Shown: positions 9,623-21,185 of the stretch, one piece after another
Numbering within the stretch: position 1 is the stretch's first letter
Layout of the letters: the number at the start of each line of letters is the position of its first letter
NCBI GenBank assembly: GCA_009746045.1
Contig: RPFO01001415.1
Coordinates: forward strand, 64,001-110,487
DNA: 46,487 bases
Reading direction: 5' to 3'
Origin: Mesostigma viride
Taxonomy: Eukaryota; Streptophyta; Mesostigmatophyceae; Mesostigmatales; Mesostigmataceae
Translations under genes and position numbers: made by a program
The notes under the pieces: generated by a model
Databases searched by the model: none
The model's input: only the letters and a program-made list of their open reading frames with translations
Told to the model about the DNA's origin: nothing

Positions 9623-12600
9623 ATGTCTTTCAAATTGGGGCCCCTTAATCTTAACGCTGTCGCCCAGGTAAGCAACATTCGGTCTGTGTTACGGACTTCA
9701 AGGTCGTTCGTCGAGACAATTTCAGGTTACCAGGCGGTGGGGCTGTAACAGTTTCATGAGATGGAATTAGCTTTTTTTTTTAATTTCAATCACGTGCGTA
9801 TCACCAGGGTACGGATAATCACTCGCCTTGGACAGGAAAAAGATTTCCGGGCTGTGAATTCTCTTCTAAATAAGGCGTCTTTTCGCCGGTAGCTCTCTTG
9901 CCCAGGCGCTGAATTGCGCAATCTAGCATGTGCCGCAAAGCCATTTTTGGTAGCATGCGCGTCAGCAGCAGAATGAACGACAGGAGCATTCCCTCTCGGG
10001 CGTGAAGTTTTCTCTCAATCATCACCACCGCACACGTCCACGCGCGCACGTGTCCGCTTGCTTTGCAGGGCGTCGGCGGCCTGGTGTTCGGTGGAGGAAG
10101 TAGTGGAGAAAAGCACGAGAACGATGGGTGGGTTCTCCCCTGTCCATCTGGTCATTTGTGTTTCAAGGTCTAAGTGACTTTGCATGTCGAATAACAGGTT
10201 AACAGCACAACTTGACGCGGACTGTCGCGCACACTGTACAGTGTATGAGCTTCCTTCTAGCCCTAGCATGTGTCAGCATGTTCAGGTATTCGACTTGATT
10301 GTAAACAGAGGGGTCATGGTAGGCTGCACACAGGGAGGCAGGCACTGTCTACAGGGGTAAAAGCTCCTGGTCCTAGGTCGGGTGCTCAGTGTGCTGGCGC
10401 AATTGTGCGCATACTCATTAATTTTGGGTGGGACCTCCACCTGCAGTGAAGCGGCCTTAGCCCGCCGGTGTCACCTAGTTTTTGTAATGACCACTACTTT
10501 TTGAACTAGGTATCAACTAGGGCTTGCCCCCCACCCACCCCAGTAGGCCATGGCTTTCCCTACCCACCCACCCCTACACACACAAAGGCGCACTCTTGCC
10601 TCTGCCTGGAATGTTTAAAATTGCTCAATACTCGCCGTTACTGCGCCCTATTTGATTATAGGAGAGTCTGCACGATCCCCCCGTGCTATGCATGACATCC
10701 GTTACTGCGCCCTATTTGACTGTAGGAGAGTCTGCATGATCCCCCCGTGCTATGCATGACATCCGTTACTGCGCCCTATTTGACTGTAGGAGAGTCTGCA
10801 TGATCCCCCCGTGCTATGCATGACATCCGTTACTGCGCCCTATTTGACTATAATAGAGTGTACATAGTCCTCCCGTGCTAGGCATGATTATAGAAGAGCC
10901 TGCGTCCCCCCCCCCCCGTGCGCGGCATGGCATAGCATCGCACCCATGGTCCCTGCAGACACATGCCTCGCTGGCGATGGCTGCCCTCAAGAACTCCCAG
11001 GCCTTTGTGCGCCCTCCTTGTTTGTGGCCTCGTGCTGTCATCATTCTAGACGGGTCACAGTAGCCGTGCTTATGAGTGGCATCCGTGTGGGAACCGGTCA
11101 CGCGGCGTGGGCATTGTGCACCTGGGCGCTCTGGCAGCATTTGTTGCGGTATTCGCTGCCAGGAGTATGTACGTGAATGAACTCATGCACTTCTTTGCAC
11201 TAAAGACATGCCACGGAGGTACTTTCTACAGTGATATAGCACCCGCAAAGAACACAAAGAAGTGCGGCCGCGGGTATCTGTGTAGAAAGCGGCGCGTGCC
11301 GCGTTTGTGCCTCGTTTCCCGCCTCGATTCATTCGTTTGTGCTGCGCTGCGACTCCACCCGCCTCGGAGCAGACACGGCTCCCTGGATGTCATCGATGTC
11401 ATCTATGCTTGATGCATATGGTCACGTGTGCAAGCCCGCCCGGTCACTCAACAGTGTGTCCGGTCACTGTATCGTTCTGCACGTGGCGCTGGGGTGCTGC
11501 TTTGTGTGTCCTCTGCACTCGAATACAGCTCTGCTCGGGTCACTCTACTTGGCGTCCGCTTACCATGCAGGTCACTCTACCTTTTTCTCCGTTCACTGTA
11601 TCGTGTGTCCGTTCACTGTACCTGCGTGATGGGGCTGCTGGAGTGCTTCCCATGTCTCACTTCCACCTGTTTCTGCCGTAGTTGCTATTCAGTGCATTTG
11701 GTCACTGTGCCATGTGTGCCCGGTCACTAAAGCGGCGTGGAGGAGCGCATCAACGGCGGCGTGTTGCTGCTGTACTCACTATATCGTGTGTATCTGGTCA
11801 CTATACTGTGTGCCCCTGGTAACTGTAGCGGTGTTGAGGAGCTGCTGGAGCGCATCAACAATGGCGTGCTGCTGGACGACCGGCGGAGTGCCATCTCAGA
11901 GCTGAGGGATGTGGTTGCGGAGGACGTGCGCGCGCAGGCCGCGCTGGGGGCCATGGGTGAGCGCGGGGCCACAGTAGGGCAGGGGCAAAGGGCAGGGGGC
12001 GAACCCCCAGGATGACGGTACTGGAGTTGAAAGGCAAGAACCCAGATGGCAAGGGATCAAGGGCAAGAATCTGCCGAAGTATGGGACTCTGATGGGAGTC
12101 CTTTGTTTTCTCCTACCTTGTTAATGTTTTATATTTTATCATTAGCTGAGACCAACGGAGCTCCTTGTGTATGCCGCTGTCGCAAATGCAGTCATATGGG
12201 GGGGGGGAAGCTTGCGGGGGGTGGGGTCCAGTGCCGCCATTTTTCTCTGGCGTGCGAGCACGTGTACGTGTTACAGCTGATGCGCATGCGGTCGATGGAG
12301 CTTCCCCGTGTCATTGTTTACGGTGACGTGTGTGTGTGTATGTGTGCTTTATCCTGGCTAACATGCTGACCGCCTTTGGGCCCTCCCCTGCCTGGGTGGT
12401 TGCAGGGATGCCCGTGCTGTCATCGGTACTGCGAGAGGAGAGAGAGGATCTGGAGATGGTGAGTGGCGTGCTGCTGTGGACCAGAGTGGTGCTCGTCACG
12501 ATGGGTTTGATGAGGTCACTCCAAGTTTCCTGTGGGTCACTGTGGTTGGTGAGATTTGGAGGGAGGATTGGGAGATGGCGGGGGAAGTTGCCTTGATTTT

Positions 12601-14084
12601 GTTGAGGGTGTTGTCCAACAACAACTGTGCAGAATTGTATCTCGTCGTAGTAAAGAGTTAGGTGAAATTTTGTCACGCTATGTAAGTGGGACAGCACTAT
12701 TTGCGACAAGGTGATACTTGAGTTACGCTGTGAGTGGATGGGGCAATTGTGATGGGCAAGTAGGCGCTGTGGACAATGTCTCGTATACAACCAAAGCCCG
12801 TAAGCATGCGATTGCCCAGTGTTTATAAAGATTTAAGATACCATGCTTGCGCCTGGCCCTTGGTTGGACAGTTGCAACATGCTTGTGTTGAAAACCCTGG
12901 ATAGGCGTCACCATTTTCTCGTGCTGGCACAGTGGCCGCTCGTTTGACTCAGCTGTGAGCGCCATGCCATCAAATGCTACAATGTATATCACCAAATGCT
13001 ATGGGTATGCTACAATGTATATCACCAAATGCTATGGGTATGCTACAATGTATATCACCAAATGCTATGGGTATGCTACAATGTATATCACCAAATGCTA
13101 TGGGTATGCTACAATGTATATCACCAAATGCTATGGGTATGCTACAATGTATATCACCAAATGCTATGGGTATGCTACAATGTATATCACCAAATGCTAT
13201 GGGTATGCTACAATGTATATCACCAAATGCTATGGGTATGGCCAGGCTCCACTGAAGCTGGCTATGTTTGCTGCCATGCCGTGGTAAAGCTTGCTATGCC
13301 AGCTCCATCCCATGCTGTACGGGATGCATTCTCCAGCTGTGGCCGATGCCACCTCCTGCGCTAGTGGGACATCCCCATCGCTGCCACCTGTCATGTCATG
13401 CTGCCGGACCGCTGCAGGTGCGGTGGCGCGCTCGAGGTGAACTTTTTTGGAGCACAAGTGCGTGGGGTTGTTGGACTAATGCATCGGACATACCCATGCT
13501 CCGTTTCCTGCCTCGTTGCGCGCTGCCCGACCCCTGGCAGGTCCGTTGCGGGCTCGAGGTGCTCATCAACGGCATCAACGGCAACAACTGCGGGGGGGGG
13601 GGCACCACCCCTGCCGAGGTGGAGGCGCAGCGGGCGTCCGCCGCGGCAGGCTCCGCCACCGCTGAAGCGTTTGCGCGCGACAAGTCCAACGTGGCGCTGC
13701 TGCTGAGCCTGCTGGTTTGTTCTTTACGCCCCAAAGGTTGAGCATTATCCTGACACTGTCACAGGCAATCGCATAGGCTAGTCAAAGGCCAAAGTGGAAG
13801 CTGCTGCGGAGCCTACAGCTTCCGTTGTCGGCTCAGTCTGTACCACGGCGATATCCTGGGGCCGGTCTGCTGTAGCCGATGTTTTGCAGCACCACCGTTT
13901 GCTGCGATCGAGAGGTAACCTCCACCACACCCTGGCATGCTGGCGTTGCTGGAGTTCTGTATGAGTAGGCAAGTACTTGTGAGCAACCACATCTGGGTGG
14001 CAGTAGATTTCTTGTGAAGCCATGAAACATTTCCTGTTGGGGAGATGGCATGATAACCTGGTGGGGACATGGTTCAGCATCATG

Positions 14085-14144
<60 letters not shown>

Positions 14145-15411
14145 GCGCAGCCTGGATCAAAGCACCAAAGAACCGATGCACCAACCTGCCAACCCACCAA
14201 CCCACCAAGCTGCCGATCCAGCAACCCACTCAACAGCCACCCAACCCACCTATCAACGCACCAGCCCAGCAATCATCCATAAACTCATGGACAATGCCTT
14301 TTGCCCCTTGCGTTTTCGTGCCCCACACCCCACTACCTGTACCTTTACCCCCTACCTGGTGCCACGTGCACGTGCTTCACGACAAGCGCAGGAGGAAGAG
14401 GACTTCTACGTGCGCTACCACACCGTGCGGCTGCTCACGCTGCTGCTCACAAACTGCGCCTACCGGTGGGTGGCCGTGGCACACAATTTGAATAGTAGTA
14501 AGCAAATTGCACTTTTTGAATTAATACGTCGTGAAAAGGGGGGTGGGTACGATACCTACCGGTGGGTGGTTGCGGCACACTTCTCGAGCAAGTTGTTTCC
14601 CCGTGCCCCCGTTCCCCCCTGCACATCCATTCCCCCTTACCTCTTCTTGCCTATCCTCCTCCTCCAACCCCCCCTTCTCCACCCCTCCCTTCCCCAATCC
14701 GTCTTTGTCCACAGGCTGCAAGAGGCTATCCTGGAGAGCCCCATGGGCGTGGCCCGCCTCATGGACATGATGCTGGAGCGAGAGGTGAGCCATAGACCCC
14801 ATGGCGACGTGGCCACGGCATGGGCCCAGACTCTTTGGTGCCATGCAAATGAGCATATCAGTTGCAAGTGCTACCCACCAAATAATCTCTGCACAGCAAG
14901 TATGCGATTCTGGTTGTGTACGTGTCCAAGTGGCTCGCCATGTGCTGTTGGCACCCGCATAGTTGTGGGGCCCCTCTGCTGATCCTGTTTTGTCCCTCTG
15001 CTGGCCCTCCGCCGGCCGTCTGCGGATCCTGTGTTTTCCTTCTGCTGGCCCTCTGTATACTTGCGTCGGCTGCTGCCACCAGGTCATCCGCAACGAGGCG
15101 CTGTTGCTGCTCATCTCGCTCACGCGGCAGAACGAGGTAGGCGGGGATGAGAGTTTGCGACATGTATCCGGGGGGGAAGTGTGGGATAGAACGAGGTAAG
15201 CTTGGGCATAATGTCTGAGTTAAGCCAGAAGAGGGGTGATTGACAGGCAAGCAGTCTGGGACAGAGCGAGTTTTTAAAGATAAATCCTGTTGTGTCGCCT
15301 GCTGTAACTTGACGTTAACTTTTCTCATATACAATAGTTGGGTACCTTTTGGTGTACGTTTCTAGTTGGTTTGTGTTTGCTGATTCCTCTTTTAGTGCTG
15401 TGTTCCTTCTT

Positions 15412-15473
<62 letters not shown>

Positions 15474-18400
15474 GCACTCGCACTCACACTCGCACTCGCA
15501 CTCGCACTCGCACTCGCACTCGCACTCGCACTCGCACTCGCACTCGCACTCGCACTCGCACTCGCACTCGCACTCGCACTCGCACTCGCACTCGCACTCG
15601 CACTCGCACTCGCACTCGCACTCACACTCACACTCCCTCACACACACATACACACAATCACCATCTGATCCCACCGACCCCCACCCCCACTCACCGACCC
15701 CCACCCCCGCTCACCAGGAGATCCAAAAAATTGTCGTGTTTGAGGGTGCGTTCGAGCGCCTGTTCAACATCATACGGGAGGAGGGCGGCGCGGATGGGGG
15801 CATCATTGTGCAGGTGCGCGACAAGTAATCAACTAAGAGTTCTAGTTATAATATTATCTCGTAGTCCATGAAACAAGAATGCATGCTTCGCCCCCCCGCA
15901 TGCCCACGGAGCTGACTGCACCTGGTCCCTATTTTTTCCTTACAGATGCTTTTTTATCTTTTATTCTATTATTATGATTATTCTATTTTTAAATCTATTT
16001 TTCCTTACAGATGCTTTTTTATCTTTTATTCTATGATCATTATTCTATTTTTATCTATATTTTCCTTATAGATGCTTTTTTATCTTTTATTCTATTTTAT
16101 TATTATTATTCTATTTTCAAATCTATTTTTCCGTGCAGATGCTTTTTTATCTTTTATTCTATTATTATTATTCTATTTAAAAATCTATTTTTCCGTACAG
16201 ATGCTTTTGTATCTTTTCGCGCTTTCTGTTCTTGACAATCACATTTGCGGCCCACCCTGCCGCATTCTTTTTGTCAACCTGCTTGTCGAAAGTGAAATAA
16301 CAGACATTACTGAAGCCCTGCAGCCGATGTCTGTTTATCTGTGCACACGCAGCCCTGTGTGCACAGACCTGCCTGGAGCTGCTGATCCCCCTAATCCCAC
16401 ACAGTTATCGGGCTGGATATCCAGCCACCCACCCACCCACCCACCCACCCACCCACCCACCCACCCACCCACCCACCCACCCCCGCACCCGCCCGCCGCC
16501 CGCCCGCCCGTCCGTCCGTCCGTCCGCCCGCCACCGCGCCGCCCGCCCGCCCGCCCGCCCGCCCGCCCGCCGCCCGCCCGCCCGCCCGCCCGCCCGCCCG
16601 CCCGCCCGCCGCCCGCCCGCCCGCCGCCCGCCCGCCCGCCCGCCCGCCCGCCGCCCGCCGCCCGCCCGCCCGCCCGTCCGTCCGTCCACCCGTCCGTCCA
16701 CCCGTCCGTTCACCCGTCCGTCCGTCCGTCCACCCATCCACCCGTCCACCCGTCCATCCATCCGTCCATCCATCCATCCATCCATCCATCCATCCATCCA
16801 TCCATCCATCCATCCATCCATCCATCCATCCATCCATCCATCCATCCATCCATCCATCCATCCATCCATCCATCCATCCATCCATCCATCCATCCATCCA
16901 TCCATCCATCCACCCGTCCATCCATCCATCCACCTAATCATTTTGATATCCGGGCTGTTACGCGCCCGTGTGTGCTGTGCACACGCGGGACTGCCTGGGG
17001 CTGCTTAACAACCTCATCCCATGCATATATCCACTTGCTTGTGTGCTATCTATCTCACTCATTAGTTGATTGCCACCCCTGCTGCTACCCTGCCCATTGT
17101 TGCGCAGGACTGCCTGGAGCTGCTGAACAACCTCATCCGCGGCAACGTGTCCAACCAGGTCTTCTTCCGCGAGTGCGGCTTCCTGCCAAAGATCCCCCCC
17201 ATCCTGCGCGTGCGCACGAGCGGGCGTGAGATGCACCGCCAAAAGGTGAGGCTTTAGTGCGTGCTTGAGGCATGGACAAACATGAACATGAGGCGTGGAT
17301 GTTTGGTTGAAGTGGTGTGGCTGCGCGGTTCAGGAGATATGCATACACCGTTAGAAATGGAGGCACGGACACACCCTCAAAAGTTGAGAGCATGAAGACA
17401 CCTATTGAAGGTGAGTCGTGGACGAGCTGGTTTCATCATAAACAATTGGATGCACTGCCAACTGTTGAGGCCTGGGATTTGAGTAGATAGTTTATGTCTT
17501 AATAACATTGTCTTGCCATGCGTGGCAGTCTTCACAGGTGGTACCAAGTGCATCTGCTGCTTGCCATCGCTCCGGTCTCGTAAACCCTTTCCCCCTGCCA
17601 CGTTGGCGTCTCACCCTGTGCATCACGCGTGCACACATGCACTCCATAAACAAACATACAAATCCTCCCCCTCACATTTACACGCATGCCCTGCACACCC
17701 TCTAACGTTTACCTTGCCCCGCCTCGCTCCCTGTCGCATGTGCCCTCCCTGTTGTCTGTGGTCCCCCTTTGCCGCCTGACCCCTTGCGGACCTTGCCTTC
17801 CCGCTCTTCCCCTTTGTCGCCCTCCCCGTTGCCCAGCTGGCCAACCTGCTGTGTGCGTTCGAGACGCTGACGCTGCTGCTGGTGCGGCGCGGGGCAGGAC
17901 CTGAGGCGCAGAACCGGTTGGCCAACCAGACGCTGCTCGCGCAGGTTAGCGGCGACCCGATTAGCCGATGATTCTTCCACAAGTTAGTGGCAACAGAAGA
18001 TGCGTGGGCGGAGAGGGGACAGAGTGGTGACGATGGGCAGGAGGATTTGTAGACGCTGGGCATGTGGGAGGGGGGACCAGAATGTTACACAGTTAGATGC
18101 GTTGGGGTTATTGAACCTATCTGTGATGTTACACAGTTAGATGCGTTGGGGTTGTTGAACCTATCTGTGATGTTACACAGTTAGATGCGTTGGGGTTATT
18201 GAACCTATCTGTGATGTTTTCGTAGCTAGGGGTGTGGCTATTGCCGCAGCTAGGGTGTGGCTATGTCCGTTTAGTGTAGCTAGGTTTGGGACAGAAAGCA
18301 GGGAGTGATGCTAAGCCGGGGGGGTGCAGGAATTGATGGGAGGAGGCGAGAGGCATTGATCTGGAGCCAAGGGAAGGCCATGTACCCTGACCGGAGAGCA

Positions 18401-21150
18401 GCCCCTTTTGGGAAGAAGCAGCAACGGTATGCAGGAGGATGGGGGAAGGGGCTGACCTGGTGGGATTTGGCAGCTAAACCCGGTGTGTGGATTACCTGGT
18501 TTTCGTTCATGTGGTCGCTGGAGCTCGGGTGGTCTGCCATCAAGGTGATATTTAAGTTGTGGAAGTTGGAGGCAATAAGTATCCTCTTCGCGATCATGCC
18601 TCAAAGCGCGACGGGAATGAACACCGACCAGCAAGGAAGTCATTTGCGGCAAAGCATCGACCATGTCATACGTTCCCACATTTTTATGTGCGTTTGCCAT
18701 GTGTGCATGTGCCTGGTTGTATTGTCAACGCGGGGCGTGTGTCTCTCCATCCTGCTTTGTGCCTGTTGGCATCCCTGCGCCCTGCCCTGTCATGCCTACT
18801 GCATCCTGCTGCGTCACTTTGTGCTGACACCCGCACACACACCTTACATTGGTGCGTCCTGGCGTCCACCAAATGTGTGTGCTTATCCTCCCCTCGCTTA
18901 TCCTCCATGCTCGCACTTCTGCCCCCCCCCCTTTCTTCGCTTAATCGCTTCCGCCACATGCGCGTGCAAATAAGTGCGCTTTTTCCCCCTCGCTTTTACC
19001 GCTATGCTTGCGCCCGCCCCATATAATGGGCTGCTTGCTTTTCCGCCCCCCCTGTCGGCGGCCAGAACAAGGTGCTGGATGCCATCCTCCCGTTGGCCAT
19101 GGAGTCGCGCGTGGCCGCCGTGGCTCTGCGCACACAGGTGGGCGTTGACAGGAGTGGATTGCCATCCCAACCGTGTCAAGCGCTCTGGTGGGTTTGGGGT
19201 AGTGATGATTGAAGGCAACCCGCATGCTCCCTGTCGATTGGGGGGAGTCGTGAGCAGCATTGTATTTTAAAGTTTGTGCAATTTTCATTTCTATTCTCTT
19301 TTTGCATTCCTGCGTGCTTCGGTGGGGTTGGTAGAAGGAGTTTTGGGAAGGTGTGTGCATTGGATAGGTCTATTTGTACCCACGGGACGCAGTCTACGTG
19401 ATAACTAATCATTTGCATACGATCGGTGTGGTTCTGGTTATCGTGTTGCCAATCCTGTCCCAGCAACGCACGTGATCCCACTCGCATGTCTGCCCATAGC
19501 CTGTGCTCCTGCCTGACTTGCACAATCTGGAGCTCCGATCTCGTTCTTGCCGACCTCCCCATGCTGCTCACCCTCTCGTTCGCCCTCGCCCGTGTGTGTG
19601 AGTTCCCCCCGTGTTTGTGAGTCGTTCCCCCCGTGTGCCCACCTTGTCCGTATGCCACCACCATGCTACGCCGGCTGGCATGCCGCATGCCAGCTGGGGC
19701 TCTTGCACTCCGTCCTCCAAAGTGTGCATGTGGTAATTAAATCGAATGCATTGGTGTTTCCCCCTACGCCGCCTCTCTACCCCCAGGCACTGCACTGTGT
19801 GGGCGAGCTGGTGCAGGGCCACGCGGCAAACCAGGTGCTGCTGGGCTCCGCCACCGTGGATCCCCGCAACGACGAGGAGCAGGCGCCTGCGCTGCAGTGC
19901 ATCCTCTCCATCGCGCTAAGGGCGGCCGATGCCGGCGAGCGCAACGCTGCACAGCACGTGCTCAAGTGCTACTGCGAGGTAAGGTCACTGTAGCCACGTT
20001 CTAGTGGGCCTGTCTCTAATAGCCGTCTTTCTGCTAGTCCTTTTTCTAGTAGCATTCTTTGTACTAGTCATCTACCTAGTAATCCTTGTCTAGTACTCTT
20101 TACTGATGGTCCCCTTTCTGGTAACCCTCCTGGTACTCTTTCAAATGCCAGCTGTCCCAGGCCTGCTGCTAGCTTGTTTCCCTCTGGCTATTCATTCTTT
20201 TTGCTATTCCAAGTCCGTTGCTATCCTATCCTTGAATCCCCCTCCCCCTCTCCTGTGCCCTCTGCCCCTCTACCCTCCCATTATCCTGCTCCCATCACTA
20301 GCTTATCCTCTCGCCATCCTACCTCGTCTCTGGCGGGGCGCATGCAGGGCAACAGCGACGGTCAAGTGATGCTGGCGTCCACGATCACACCGATGCCCCA
20401 GGACCGGGGCGTGGCCGAGGAGCCCTTGGGGCTGGACGCGTCATTTGGCAGCATGCTGGTGCAGGCGCTAGTGGCGAGTGATGGGCGAGGTGATATGCAG
20501 GTGGGTGAAGAGGGGAGAAGAGGGGAAGTTAAGGAGAAGGGGAAGAATGGGGAGAAAAGCGGGAAGGGGTGGGAAGGGGTGGGAAGGGGGGAAGGGGGGA
20601 AGGGGGGGGAAGGGGGGGGAGGGGGGGGGAGGGGGGAGGGGGGGGGGAGGGGGGGGAGGGGGAGGGGGGGGGGGGGGGAGGGGGGAGGGGGGGGAGGGGG
20701 GGGAGGGGGGGGGAGGGGGGGGGGGGAGGGGGGGGAGGGGGGGGGAGGGGGAGGGGGGGGGGGGGGGGAGGGGGGGGAGGGGGGGAGGGGGGGAGGGGGG
20801 GGAGGGGGGGGGGGGGGGGGAGGGGGGGGGGGGGAGGGGGGGGAGGGGGGGGGAGGGGGGGGGAGGGGGGGGAGGGGGGGGGGGGGGGGAGGGGGGGGGA
20901 GGGGGGGGAGGGGGGGGAGGGGGGGGGGGAGGGGGGGGAGGGGGGGGGAGGGGGGGGGGAGGGGGGGGGGGGGGGGAGGGGGGGGGGGGGGGGGGAGGGG
21001 GGGGGGAGGGGGGGGGGGGGGGGGGGGGGGAGGGGGGGGAGGGGGGGGGGGGGGGAGGGGGGGGGGGGGGGGGGGGGGGAGGGGGGGGGAGGGGGGGGGA
21101 GGGGGGGGGAGGGGGGGGGGGGGAGGGGGGGGGAGGGGGGAGGGGGGGGG

Positions 21151-21185
<35 letters not shown>

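Noticed and set aside
15183-15199. Further duplicated donor of USO1 exon 8 (AGAACGAGGTAAGC)
   Set aside because: Only 11 bases match the true junction; too short to count with the other junction copies, though it fits the pattern.
16072-17229. 385-codon plus-strand frame ending in exon 10 sequence
   Set aside because: Most of it is the CCAC/CCGCC/CATC array. Only 17108-17245 is real coding sequence, joined by splicing to exon 9.
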